In this document: piece after piece, positions 18,150 to 27,255 of the stretch | How positions within the stretch are numbered: position 1 is the stretch's first letter | How the letters are laid out: every line of letters starts with the position of its first letter | Translations under genes and position numbers: made by a program | Assembly (NCBI GenBank): GCA_027686065.1 | Contig: JAQCTH010000001.1 | Span: 85,236-149,235, forward strand | Origin: Clostridiaceae bacterium AF10-41 | GTDB lineage: Bacteria; Bacillota; Clostridia; Clostridiales; Clostridiaceae | Reading direction: 5' to 3' | DNA length: 64,000 nt | Notes under the pieces: model-generated | The model's database searches: none | What the model saw: the letters and a program-made list of their open reading frames with translations, nothing else | Told to the model about the DNA's origin: nothing

Positions 18150-20846
18150 TTGAAAAGAATTAATTTTTTAAGAGATACAGGAAAATTTACACTTAAGGAC
18201 CCGGAAAAGAATAGCTACTTATACTTTCCAATAGCTAATGAACTTGGAGTTATGTCTAGTTTGACACCTACTTTAAATGGTGACTGTAAGATGAATCAAA
18301 ATACATTTTTATTAGCACCAGTTAGTAGTGAAGATCTTCATAACAATAAGTCATCAAGAAATTTCTGGATATATGTTGAAGGAAAAACTGCTTGGTCTGC
18401 AACAGGGGTATCATCACAGCAGCAATCAAAAGTTTTTTCTAAAGAAAAGGAAGAAACTGAAATTGAATGTAGCATAATGTGTCATAAGGTAATCAGAACC
18501 TCTAAAGAGATGGGATTAAAAAGTGAGATAATTAATTTTGTACCAAATGGATATAAAGTTGAATTAATGAAAGTAACAATAACTAATATATCAGAAGAAG
18601 ATATAAATATAACTCCAACAGCAGCTATACCTCTATATTGTCGTTCAGCAGATAATATGAGAGATCATAGACATGTTACTTCATTATTGCATAGAATAGA
18701 AACTATTAATTCAGGGGTAATAGTCAAACCAACACTTACATTTGATGAGAGAGGTCACAAAATAAATGAAATAGTTTATGGAGTTATAGCAGTAGATGAA
18801 GATAAAAGTATGCCAATAAGCTTTTCACCTATAGTAGAAGAATTTATAGGGGAAGGCGGTTCCTTTGAAAATCCAGAAAGTATAATGTTAAATAAAGAAT
18901 TTAATGTTAAGTCGGGAGAAAAGTTTGAGGGATATGAAAGTATAGGAGCATTAAGATTTAAGAATGAAAAAATGAAACCAAATGAATCAAAATCTTATAT
19001 AATTGCTTTTGGATATGGGGAATCAGTAGATGATTTCGAAAAGCTTACTAGTATATTATTAGAGGAAACCGATTTCGAAGAGTTATTAAAAGATACTAAG
19101 TTATATTGGGAAAATAAAATTAATCTCAAATATAATACTGGAGATAGCACATTTAATAATTGGATGCATTGGGTTAATTTTCAACCTATTCTTAGAAGAA
19201 TATATGGATGTTCATTCTTACCTCATCATGATTATGGAAAAGGGGGAAGAGGATGGAGAGATCTATGGCAAGATTGTTTAGCTTTGTTAGCAATGGATCC
19301 TAAAGAAGTAAGAGAAATGCTATTAAATAATTTTGCAGGAGTAAGATTTGATGGCTCCAATGCAACTATTATAGGAGCAAATTTAGGAGAATTTATAGCA
19401 GATAGAAATAATATAACTAGGGTATGGATGGATCATGGTGCATGGCCATTCTTAACTACTAATTTATATATCAATCAAAGTGGAGATATAAATTTTCTAT
19501 TAGAAAAACAAAGTTATTTCAAAGATTTACAAACTGCACGAGGTACTGACAAGGATAATCTATGGAGTATAGAGCAAGGAAATAAATTATTAACAAAAGA
19601 AAATAATATATATTTAGGTACTATTTTAGAACACATATTAGTACAACATTTGACTGCATTTTATGATGTAGGAGAAAATAATAATATGAGGTTAAGAGGT
19701 GCTGATTGGAATGATGCTTTAGACATGGCTAAGGAAAAAGGAGAAAGTGTAGCATTTACAGCATTATATTCAGGAAATCTAGTTAATATATGTGAACTTT
19801 TAAAGAAAATTAAAAACGAAAATAAAATTAAACACGTAGAGATGGCAGAAGAGATAGAAGTTTTGTTATTCAAAAACAATCTATATGATTATCCACAAGA
19901 AAAGATAAATATTTTAAATACTTATTGTAAAAGTTGTAATCATGATATAAAAGGAAGAACTTCTGAAATTAATATAGATTTATTAGTTAAAGACCTTGAA
20001 GAAAAAGCAAATTGGATAAAAAATCACATTAACTCTAAAGAATGGATTACAAATTCAGAAGGTTACAGTTGGTATAATGGTTATTATGACAATAGTGGAA
20101 AAAAGGTTGAAGGTGACTTTGAAGCAGGCATAAGAATGATGCTTACAGGACAAGTATTCACAATAATGAGTAATATAGCAACGGAAAAACAAGTAAAAGA
20201 GATAGTTAAGGCAGCTGATAGTTACTTATATGACAAGGAAGTTGGAGGATATAGACTAAATACTAATTTTAAGGAATTAAAAACGGATTTAGGCAGAATG
20301 TTTGGGTTTGCTTATGGAAGTAAAGAAAATGGAGCAGTTTTTAGTCATATGACTATTATGTATGCCAATGCACTTTATCAAAGAGGCTTTGTAAAAGAAG
20401 GATTTAAAGTTATAGATACATTATATAAACACTGTATTAATTTTGAAGTTAGTAAGATATATCCTGGAATACCCGAATATATAAGCTCTAAGGGACGAGG
20501 AATGTATCATTATTTAACAGGATCAGCAAGTTGGCTTATTTTGACTGTATTAACGGAAATGTTTGGAGTAAAGGGAAGTTATGGAGATATGAAACTTGAT
20601 CCTAAACTATTACTAAGTCAATTTGATGAAGACAACAAAGCAAGTATAAGTTTAGTATTTAGCGACAGAAAATTTAAAGTTGAATATATAAATGAATTGC
20701 ATAAAGATTTTGGAGAGTATAAAATTCAAGAAATATTCATCAATAATGAAACATATGAATTTAAAAATTCAAATATCATAGATAAAAAATATATAAATTC
20801 ACTAGAATTAGATAAAGAGCATATTATTACTGTTATGTTAAAATAA
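18150..20846 (+). CDS. GH94 phosphorylase, laminaribiose/beta-1,3-oligoglucan phosphorylase-like
   Basis: Cytosolic inverting phosphorylase of 898 residues. The N-terminal beta-sandwich (about 15-300) has YLYFPIANELGVMSS, MNQNTFLL and NNKSSRNFW. The barrel has GRGWRDLWQDCLALL, LGEFIADRNNITRVWMDHG and GADWNDALDM, with D522 as the predicted general acid. FSHMTIMYANALYQRG and GMYHYLTGSASWL form the phosphate and sugar site. Size and N-terminus resemble laminaribiose and 1,3-beta-oligoglucan phosphorylases more than cellobiose phosphorylase (about 810). The TTG start follows a strong GGGGGAG. It would release alpha-glucose-1-phosphate from imported beta-glucan oligosaccharides. Family is sure, linkage tentative. 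Confidence 0.85.
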   Translation: MKRINFLRDTGKFTLKDPEKNSYLYFPIANELGVMSSLTPTLNGDCKMNQNTFLLAPVSSEDLHNNKSSRNFWIYVEGKTAWSATGVSSQQQSKVFSKEKEETEIECSIMCHKVIRTSKEMGLKSEIINFVPNGYKVELMKVTITNISEEDINITPTAAIPLYCRSADNMRDHRHVTSLLHRIETINSGVIVKPTLTFDERGHKINEIVYGVIAVDEDKSMPISFSPIVEEFIGEGGSFENPESIMLNKEFNVKSGEKFEGYESIGALRFKNEKMKPNESKSYIIAFGYGESVDDFEKLTSILLEETDFEELLKDTKLYWENKINLKYNTGDSTFNNWMHWVNFQPILRRIYGCSFLPHHDYGKGGRGWRDLWQDCLALLAMDPKEVREMLLNNFAGVRFDGSNATIIGANLGEFIADRNNITRVWMDHGAWPFLTTNLYINQSGDINFLLEKQSYFKDLQTARGTDKDNLWSIEQGNKLLTKENNIYLGTILEHILVQHLTAFYDVGENNNMRLRGADWNDALDMAKEKGESVAFTALYSGNLVNICELLKKIKNENKIKHVEMAEEIEVLLFKNNLYDYPQEKINILNTYCKSCNHDIKGRTSEINIDLLVKDLEEKANWIKNHINSKEWITNSEGYSWYNGYYDNSGKKVEGDFEAGIRMMLTGQVFTIMSNIATEKQVKEIVKAADSYLYDKEVGGYRLNTNFKELKTDLGRMFGFAYGSKENGAVFSHMTIMYANALYQRGFVKEGFKVIDTLYKHCINFEVSKIYPGIPEYISSKGRGMYHYLTGSASWLILTVLTEMFGVKGSYGDMKLDPKLLLSQFDEDNKASISLVFSDRKFKVEYINELHKDFGEYKIQEIFINNETYEFKNSNIIDKKYINSLELDKEHIITVMLK

Positions 20847-20878
20847 AAATTAATGTATCCTTAAAATAAGTAATATAT

Positions 20879-20912
20879 AAAGGAGAGATGGGTATTTTAC
20901 TATCTCTCCTTT
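20879..20912 (+). terminator. Hairpin terminator of the beta-glucan operon
   Basis: AAAGGAGAGAT (20879-20889) pairs perfectly with ATCTCTCCTTT (20902-20912). The T tail is short, so termination may rely on the T run in the 3' arm. Confidence 0.7.
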
Positions 20913-20985
20913 AATAATAATATAAATAAAACTAGATTTATTATACACTTTTTAATAATAAACAATATATTTTTTTGGAAATTAT

Positions 20986-20994
20986 TGATATAAT
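20986..20994 (+). promoter_or_regulatory. Extended -10 promoter of the 77-residue ORF/GH1 unit
   Basis: TGATATAAT fits an extended -10 (TGn then TATAAT). No clear -35 is seen. It is immediately followed by the inverted repeat at 21005-21028. Confidence 0.45.
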
Positions 20995-21004
20995 TATGAT
21001 AACG

Positions 21005-21028
21005 ATTTGTTACAAAAATAAAACAAAT
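21005..21028 (+). promoter_or_regulatory. Candidate RpiR operator A
   Basis: ATTTGTT, ten bases, AACAAAT: an inverted repeat at about +5 to +28 of the predicted transcript. The same TTGTT-N10-AACAA layout recurs at 23943-23968 before the second GH1 operon, with the RpiR gene between them. Confidence 0.45.
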
Positions 21029-21134
21029 TATAAAATGTGATATTTGTTTTATTAATTCATAAAAATAGGCTTTAAATTAAAAAGTATTGTAAAATTATAT
21101 TAAACGATTAAAAAAAGTTGTAGGGGGATAAGTT

Positions 21135-21368
21135 ATGTATAATGTAGAAATAAATGGAGTTCAAATGAAATTTATAAGAGAGTTTTTTGATAATTATGAG
21201 GATGATAAAGTTAAACTTACAGTAAGTGATGATAAAAACAGAATAAAAATAATTTATTCAGCTGAAACAAGTTTGACAGCAAAAGAATTAGAATCATATT
21301 TAAAAACACAATTTAAAACAAAATCAAAGTATGGAACAGCACTTTATTATACACTTTATGTAAAGTAA
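21135..21368 (+). CDS. Small protein of unknown function (77 residues) leading the GH1 unit
   Basis: Not recognised. A good ribosome site (TAGGGGGATAAG) precedes the ATG and codon use is like its neighbours, so it is probably translated. The sequence is soluble and charged, with an alternating pattern (VKLTVSDDKNRIKIIYSAET) suggesting a small alpha/beta domain, no Cys and no signal peptide. It lies 48 bases before the GH1 gene and behind the same promoter and inverted repeat, so it is probably co-expressed with beta-glucoside use. Could be a small regulatory or adaptor protein; nothing in the sequence decides. Confidence 0.6.
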   Translation: MYNVEINGVQMKFIREFFDNYEDDKVKLTVSDDKNRIKIIYSAETSLTAKELESYLKTQFKTKSKYGTALYYTLYVK

Positions 21369-21416
21369 CAAATTGAAATAAACTAAGCTTATTTTTATGA
21401 ATTGGAGGAAATATAA

Positions 21417-22823
21417 ATGAAGTTTGCAAAGGATTTTTTATTTGGAGCAGCATCTGCATCATATCAAGTAGAAGGTGCCTGGAATGAGGATGGAAAAGGA
21501 GTTTCTAATTGGGACGTATTTTCTAAGATACCAGGAAAAACTTTTGAAGGAACTAATGGTGATATTGCAATAGATCATTATCATAGATATAAAGAAGACA
21601 TAAAATTAATGGCGGAGATGGGATTAGAATCATATAGATTTTCAATTTCATGGCCTAGAATAATACCAAATGGTGTAGGAGAAGTAAATCAAAAAGGAAT
21701 AGAATTCTATAACAATATAATAAATGAATGTTTAAGTTATGGAATAGTTCCATTTGTAACATTATATCATTGGGATATGCCTCAAGTTTTAGAAGAAAAA
21801 GGTGGATGGATAAATAAAGAAACAATAGACGCATTCGTAAATTATTCAGAAGTTTGTTATAAAGCCTTTGGAGATAGAGTTAAACATTGGATTACATTCA
21901 ATGAGACAGTGGTATTTTGTGGGCTAGGATATTTAGCAGGAGCACATCCACCAGCAATAGTAGGTGATTTAAATAAATATTTCCAAGCTACGCATAATGT
22001 ATTTTTAGCTCATGCTAAATCAATTGAACTATATAAGTCATTAAAACAATATGGTGAAATAGGTATTACACATGTATTTTCTCCTGCATTTAGTATAGAT
22101 GATAAAGAAGAAAATATAACTGCAGCTAAACATGCAAATGAAATTGATACCAATTGGTTTTATGATCCAATATTAAAAGGTGAATATCCTAAGTATGTTG
22201 TAGATATCATTGATAAAAAAGGTGTTAAAATTGATTGGACAGATGAAGAGCTTCAAATAATAAAGAAAGCTTCAGATAAAAATGATTTTATAGGACTTAA
22301 TTATTATCAACCTCAAAGGGTAATGAAAAATAATATAGATGAAGCAGTTGAAAGAAATAGAGAAAACTCAACAGGAGCACCTGGTAATCCTTCATTTGAT
22401 GGTTTTTATAGAACTGTTAAAATGAATGATAAAAAGTACACAAAATGGGGATGGGAGATATCACCTGAAGCATTTTTAGATGGATTAAGAATGCTAAAGG
22501 GTAGATATGGAGATGTTAAAATATATATAACAGAAAATGGATTAGGTGATGAAGATCCTATCATAGAAGATGAAATTGTTGACATACCAAGAATTAAGTT
22601 TATTGAGACTCACTTAAAAGCTATTAAAAATGCAATTGAAGAGGGAATAAACTTAAAAGGATATTATGCATGGTCAGTTATTGATTTATTAAGTTGGTTA
22701 AATGGATATAAAAAGCAATATGGTTTTATATATGTAGATCATAAGAATGGTTTAGCTAGAAAGAAAAAAGCTTCTTTCTATTGGTATAAGCATATAATAG
22801 AAACAAGAGGCGAAGATATTTAA
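21417..22823 (+). CDS. GH1 6-phospho-beta-glycosidase (first copy)
   Basis: Retaining family 1 enzyme of 468 residues, cytosolic. The N-terminal signature FLFGAASASYQVEGAW is followed by the acid/base E163 in TFNET and the nucleophile E373 in YITENG. S426, K433 and Y435 in LSWLNGYKKQYGF match the phosphate-binding Ser-x6-Lys-x-Tyr of LacG-type 6-phospho enzymes. The NEP usual at the acid/base is NET, the only motif change. A Trp follows the Ser, as in 6-phospho-beta-galactosidase, so galacto- or dual specificity is possible. It acts on disaccharide-6-phosphates delivered by a PTS, probably the one at 25543-27573. Confidence 0.9.
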   Translation: MKFAKDFLFGAASASYQVEGAWNEDGKGVSNWDVFSKIPGKTFEGTNGDIAIDHYHRYKEDIKLMAEMGLESYRFSISWPRIIPNGVGEVNQKGIEFYNNIINECLSYGIVPFVTLYHWDMPQVLEEKGGWINKETIDAFVNYSEVCYKAFGDRVKHWITFNETVVFCGLGYLAGAHPPAIVGDLNKYFQATHNVFLAHAKSIELYKSLKQYGEIGITHVFSPAFSIDDKEENITAAKHANEIDTNWFYDPILKGEYPKYVVDIIDKKGVKIDWTDEELQIIKKASDKNDFIGLNYYQPQRVMKNNIDEAVERNRENSTGAPGNPSFDGFYRTVKMNDKKYTKWGWEISPEAFLDGLRMLKGRYGDVKIYITENGLGDEDPIIEDEIVDIPRIKFIETHLKAIKNAIEEGINLKGYYAWSVIDLLSWLNGYKKQYGFIYVDHKNGLARKKKASFYWYKHIIETRGEDI

Positions 22824-22846
22824 ATTTAATTAAAGACATTTAATTT

Positions 22847-22884
22847 AGGCTGGGATCTTCATAAAAATAGATTTCAGCCTTTTT
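22847..22884 (+). terminator. Rho-independent terminator of the first GH1 unit
   Basis: AGGCTGGGATCT (22847-22858) pairs with AGATTTCAGCCT (22869-22880) over 12 pairs with two G-U, then TTTT. Confidence 0.8.
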
Positions 22885-22906
22885 ATAAATAATTATCTAG
22901 CTAAAG

Positions 22907-22915
22907 TGGTATAAT
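22907..22915 (+). promoter_or_regulatory. Extended -10 promoter of the RpiR gene
   Basis: TGGTATAAT, an extended -10, with no recognisable -35. The leader to the RpiR start is about 100 bases. Confidence 0.45.
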
Positions 22916-23022
22916 GATATAAAGATTATTTTAAATTAATAGAAAAAATGATTATTAATTTAAATATTTAAGATTATATATAACTATATACATTATCTTA
23001 AATTTAGAGAAGGAGATGAGTA

Positions 23023-23751
23023 ATGTTTAGTTATAATAAAATACAAAGTTTAAATGAGTTAGAACTATCCCTTTATAATTATATAATGAAAAATAGTGAA
23101 AAAGTAATTTATATGAGAATAAGGGAATTGGCAAATGAAGCTCATGTATCAACGACTACTATACTAAGATTTTGCAAGAAATTAGATTGTGAAGGCTTTT
23201 CAGAGTTTAAATTAAAATTTAAAATGTATATTGAAAAAGGTGGAGGGAAATCATTAACAGATAATACCTCAATGGTAATTGATTTTTTAAAAAAGGCACA
23301 AACCGTGGACTACAGAGAAAAAATAGATATGGTATGTGATGAGTTAAATAATGCCAATACTATAATATTTGTTGGAATAGGATTTTCAGGAATTCTTTCA
23401 AAATATGCAGCTAGATATATTTCGGCAATAGGTAAAAATGCTATATATATAGATGATCCATTTTATCCAATAAATATTAAATGTACAGAGAATTATGTTA
23501 CTATTGCATTTTCCGTGTCTGGAGAAACTCCAACCGTAATAGACCATATAAATAGGCTGAAAAGAAAAGGTAGTAAAATAATAAGTATTACAAATAATGA
23601 AGATTCAACTTTAGCAAGAATATCAGATATAAATATTGGTTATTATGTGCAACAAGAAAAAACAGAAGAAAACGATATTACAACACAAATACCAGCATTA
23701 TATATTATTGAAACAATAGGTAGAAAATTATATAGAAATTATAAGGGATAG
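23023..23751 (+). CDS. RpiR/MurR-family regulator (HTH plus SIS domain)
   Basis: Sugar-phosphate-sensing transcriptional regulator of 242 residues. An N-terminal HTH (about 25-70, ELANEAHVSTTTILRFCKKL) is joined to a SIS domain (about 95-235) with IIFVGIGFSG and the phosphosugar-binding motif SVSGETPTV. The start follows AGAAGGAGATG. It stands alone between two GH1 units and ends in a strong hairpin. Its probable targets are the beta-glucoside genes on both sides, through the shared TTGTT-N10-AACAA repeat. Whether it represses or activates cannot be read from sequence. Confidence 0.9.
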   Translation: MFSYNKIQSLNELELSLYNYIMKNSEKVIYMRIRELANEAHVSTTTILRFCKKLDCEGFSEFKLKFKMYIEKGGGKSLTDNTSMVIDFLKKAQTVDYREKIDMVCDELNNANTIIFVGIGFSGILSKYAARYISAIGKNAIYIDDPFYPINIKCTENYVTIAFSVSGETPTVIDHINRLKRKGSKIISITNNEDSTLARISDINIGYYVQQEKTEENDITTQIPALYIIETIGRKLYRNYKG

Positions 23752-23783
23752 ATGAACAACATCTATCCCTTATAATTTCTATA
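23731..23783 (+). terminator. Long hairpin terminator overlapping the RpiR stop codon
   Basis: A perfect 24-base inverted repeat (23731-23754 with 23760-23783) and a five-base loop. The 5' arm includes the last codons and stop of the RpiR gene. No clean T tract follows, but the stem is very stable. Confidence 0.65.
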
Positions 23784-23942
23784 TTTATACAATTTACTAC
23801 AATTTATTTGATGAGAATTAGATAAAATAATACATAATGCGATTTAAATATCCAAAAATCAAATATCATATTAAATTTTGAAAAATAAAATTAGAAAAAG
23901 ATATTTATAGATAAGAACTTAAAACTCCATAAAATGTAAAAC

Positions 23943-24036
23943 AAATTGTTATATAAATGGAACAATTTATATAAGATAAAAGTGTGTTTTTTTAAGGGGT
24001 GAAATTGATTACAAATATATTTTTATAAGTTATAAT
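23943..24036 (+). promoter_or_regulatory. Candidate RpiR operator B and promoter of the GH1-PTS operon
   Basis: AAATTGTT, ten bases, AACAATTT (23943-23968) repeats the layout of operator A. A promoter follows with TTACAA (24009-24014), 16 bases, TATAAT (24031-24036). The operator lies about 40 bases upstream of the -35, which fits activation or a second unseen promoter better than simple blocking. The rest of the 317-base spacer is featureless AT-rich DNA. Confidence 0.45.
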
Positions 24037-24068
24037 ATAATCAAGACGTAGGAAGGGAGGAGGTAGTA

Positions 24069-25508
24069 TTGATTCACAGGAAACTTGATAAATTCAAAAG
24101 TGATTTTTTATGGGGAAGTGCATCTGCAGCATATCAAGTTGAAGGAGCTTATAATATTGATGGAAAAGGATTAAGTATATGGGATACATTTAGTGAATTA
24201 CCTGGGACAACCTATGAAGGAACTAATGGCAAAGTAGCAGTAGACCATTATAGAAGATATAAAGAAGATATAGCTTTAATGAAAGAGTTAGGATTGAAAG
24301 CCTACAGATTTTCAATAGCATGGAGCAGAATCTATCCTAATGGAAGAGGCGACATAAATGAAAAAGGATTAGAATTTTATGATAACCTTATAGATGAACT
24401 TATTGCTAATAATATAAAGCCTATAATAACAATATATCATTGGGATTTACCACAGTATCTTCAAGATCTATATGGGGGATGGGAATCTAGAGAAATAATA
24501 GATGATTTTAATAATTATTGTATAACCCTTTATAAGAGATACGGAGATAGAGTTAAATATTGGGTAACATTAAATGAGCAAAATGTATTTATACTTTTAG
24601 GTTATAAGATAGGAATACATCCACCTAAGGTACGAGATGATAGAAGGATGCTTAAGGCAAATCATATAGCAAGTTTAGCAAATGCAAAAGCAATAGAGTC
24701 GTTTAGACAATATGTATCAAATGGAATGATTGGTCCAAGCTTTGCTTTTACACCTAATTATGCTTATACATGTAAGCCAGAAGATGTTTTAGCAAGAGAA
24801 AATGCTGAAGATATGAATTGTCATTGGTGGTTAGATGTATATTGTTTTGGTAACTATCCAGCGTTTGCGTTGAGTAGATATGAGAAAGAAGGAATAGCTC
24901 CAGAAATTGAAGATGGAGATTTAGAGCTCTTAGAAAGGGGAAAGCCTGATTTTATAGGGATAAATTATTATAGGAGTGAAACTGTTGAAGCTAATTCAAT
25001 AAATGGTATAAGTAATTTTGAAGAAATAAATACATCAGGAAAAAAGGGAACATCTAAAGATTATGGTATTCCAGGTAACTTTAAGACAATAAAGAATCCA
25101 AATTTAGATAGAACTAACTGGGATTGGGAAATAGATCCTACAGGATTGAGAATAGGGATAAGAAGAATTAATAGCAGATATAGATTACCTATATTAGTAA
25201 CAGAAAATGGACTTGGTGAATTTGATAAAATCGAAGAAGATGGAAGTATAAATGATGATTATAGAATAAATTTTATAAAAAATCATGTAATAGCTTGCAA
25301 AGAAGCAATAACTGATGGGGTAGAGTTATTAGGATATTGTACTTGGTCATTTACAGATTTACTAAGTTGGCTCAATGGGTATCAAAAGAGGTATGGATTT
25401 GTTTATATAGATAGAGATGAGAAAGATGAAAAGGATTTAAAGCGTATTAAAAAGAAAAGTTTTTATTGGTATAAAAATGTAATAGCTACTAATGGAGAAG
25501 AGCTTTAA
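24069..25508 (+). CDS. GH1 6-phospho-beta-glucosidase (second copy, PTS operon)
   Basis: Cytosolic retaining enzyme of 479 residues. FLWGSASAAYQVEGAYN opens the barrel. The acid/base is E170 in TLNEQN, as in many phospho-beta-glucosidases, and the nucleophile is E379 in VTENG. S433, K440 and Y442 in LSWLNGYQKRYGF form the 6-phosphate site. The start is TTG, set by GGAAGGGAGGAGG five bases upstream; no ATG is available. First gene of an operon with IIB, IIC and IIA, so it hydrolyses the phosphorylated beta-glucoside they import. Paralogous to, but clearly diverged from, the GH1 at 21417. Confidence 0.93.
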   Translation: MIHRKLDKFKSDFLWGSASAAYQVEGAYNIDGKGLSIWDTFSELPGTTYEGTNGKVAVDHYRRYKEDIALMKELGLKAYRFSIAWSRIYPNGRGDINEKGLEFYDNLIDELIANNIKPIITIYHWDLPQYLQDLYGGWESREIIDDFNNYCITLYKRYGDRVKYWVTLNEQNVFILLGYKIGIHPPKVRDDRRMLKANHIASLANAKAIESFRQYVSNGMIGPSFAFTPNYAYTCKPEDVLARENAEDMNCHWWLDVYCFGNYPAFALSRYEKEGIAPEIEDGDLELLERGKPDFIGINYYRSETVEANSINGISNFEEINTSGKKGTSKDYGIPGNFKTIKNPNLDRTNWDWEIDPTGLRIGIRRINSRYRLPILVTENGLGEFDKIEEDGSINDDYRINFIKNHVIACKEAITDGVELLGYCTWSFTDLLSWLNGYQKRYGFVYIDRDEKDEKDLKRIKKKSFYWYKNVIATNGEEL

Positions 25509-25542
25509 ATATATTTAAAAATAAATTTTAGGAGGAATTATT

Positions 25543-25848
25543 ATGAAAAATATTTTATTAGTTTGTGCAGCAGGTATGTCAACAAGTTTATTAGTAAACA
25601 AGATGAAGGCAGCAGCAAAGGAAAAAGGAATAGAAATTAATATTGATGCACTTCCAGTTTCAGAATGTTCAAGTGTTATAGATAAAGCAGATATAGTTTT
25701 ATTGGGACCACAAGTAAGATTCCAAAAACCACAAGTAGATGCTTTAGTTAATGGAAGAATACCGGTGCAAGTTATAGATATGAGGTTATATGGAACCATG
25801 AATGGTAAAGTTATATTAGAAGGTGTATTAAAAACTCTTGGAATTTAA
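25543..25848 (+). CDS. PTS lactose/cellobiose-family IIB component
   Basis: Phosphotransfer subunit of 101 residues. The phosphorylated Cys is residue 8 in LLVCAAGMSTSLL, the family P-loop. The length is normal. It follows the GH1 gene by 34 bases with AGGAGGAAT before the ATG. It passes phosphate from the IIA protein encoded two genes downstream to sugar bound by IIC. Cellobiose or another beta-glucoside is the likely substrate from the adjacent phospho-glucosidase. Confidence 0.95.
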   Translation: MKNILLVCAAGMSTSLLVNKMKAAAKEKGIEINIDALPVSECSSVIDKADIVLLGPQVRFQKPQVDALVNGRIPVQVIDMRLYGTMNGKVILEGVLKTLGI

Positions 25849-25891
25849 CAAGAGGTTTAATAAATAAAAAAAATATGAGGGGGAAAAAACA

Positions 25892-27229
25892 ATGAGCTTT
25901 ATGACAAAATTAGAAAGTAGCATGGAAAGAATACTTGTTCCGATTGCAACAAAGTTAAATGCACAGAGACATGTTTGTGCAGTTAGGGACGCATTCATCT
26001 TAACCTTCCCATTAACAATGGCAGGTTCATTAATGGTATTAATAAACAATGTTTTACTTCATCCAGATGGGTTTATAGCGAAGCTTTTACATTTAGGAGA
26101 TTTAATTCCTAATTTAGCAGATTATCAAGCTATATTTGCACCAGTATTAAATGGATCTTTAAACATTTTAGCAATTTTAATAGTATTTTTAATAGCAAGG
26201 AATCTTGCAAGATCCTTAGGTGCTGATGATTTATTAACTGGTTTAACTGCAGTATCAGTATTCTTTATAATGTATCCATCAGCAGTTGATGGAAACATTA
26301 CAATGCAATACATGGGACCACAAGGTCTATTCGTTGCATTAATAATTGGTTTAATAGTTGGAGAACTTTTATCAAGACTATCTAAAACACCTAAACTTGA
26401 AATCAAGATGCCAGAACAAGTTCCACCAGCAGTTTCTAGAACATTTAAAATATTATTACCAATAATAATAGTAACAGTTGGTTTCTCAGTTCTTAACTTT
26501 ATATTAGGTAAAGTTACTAATGGTGGTGGAATTCATACTATAATTTACAACTTATTACAAGCACCATTAACTAAACTTGGAGACAGTATTGTATCAGTAG
26601 TAGTTATGGCTTTAGTATCAAACTTATTATGGATAATGGGTATACATGGACCTAATACTATTGCAGCAGTAAGAGATACTATGTTTGCAGAACCAAATGC
26701 AGCTAACTTAGCTTTCGCACAAGCTAATGGAAGTGCATGGGGAGCACCTTTCCCAACAACTTGGGCTTTAGTAGATGGATTTTCTAACTATGGTGGATCA
26801 GGTTGTACTCTTGGATTAATTATAGCTATTCTTATATTCTCAAGAATGAAGGATCAAAAAGATATAGCTAAGTTATCTATAGGACCTGGATTATTCAATA
26901 TTAATGAATCAGTAATATTTGGTTTACCAATAGTATTAAACCCAATATTTATAATCCCATTCTTATTAGTACCAGTTGTTAATTTATTAATAGGATATGC
27001 CGCGATTGTAGTAGAACTTATTCCACCAATAGCTTATGGTGTACCTTGGACTACTCCTGGACCACTTATACCTTTCGTAGGAACTGGTGGAGAAATTATG
27101 GGACTTGTTGTAGGTATTGTGTGTTTAGCAGTCAGTGTATTAATTTATGCTCCTTTCGTTATAGCATCTAATAAGGCAGCAGCAAAATCACAAGAAGAAG
27201 GATTAAATGCAGATACAGAAACTATGTAA
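25892..27229 (+). CDS. PTS lactose/cellobiose-family IIC permease
   Basis: Membrane permease of 445 residues with about ten hydrophobic segments. Family motifs include VRDAFILTFPLTMAGS near the N-terminus, NLLWIMGIHGPNTI around residue 245, and GLFNINESVIFGLPIVLNP near 330, the sugar-binding region with a conserved Asn-Glu. GGGGGAAAAAAC precedes the ATG. It imports and phosphorylates a beta-glucoside with the IIB and IIA proteins beside it. Confidence 0.95.
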   Translation: MSFMTKLESSMERILVPIATKLNAQRHVCAVRDAFILTFPLTMAGSLMVLINNVLLHPDGFIAKLLHLGDLIPNLADYQAIFAPVLNGSLNILAILIVFLIARNLARSLGADDLLTGLTAVSVFFIMYPSAVDGNITMQYMGPQGLFVALIIGLIVGELLSRLSKTPKLEIKMPEQVPPAVSRTFKILLPIIIVTVGFSVLNFILGKVTNGGGIHTIIYNLLQAPLTKLGDSIVSVVVMALVSNLLWIMGIHGPNTIAAVRDTMFAEPNAANLAFAQANGSAWGAPFPTTWALVDGFSNYGGSGCTLGLIIAILIFSRMKDQKDIAKLSIGPGLFNINESVIFGLPIVLNPIFIIPFLLVPVVNLLIGYAAIVVELIPPIAYGVPWTTPGPLIPFVGTGGEIMGLVVGIVCLAVSVLIYAPFVIASNKAAAKSQEEGLNADTETM

Positions 27230-27255
27230 TAAATAAGATAGATAGGAGAATAATT

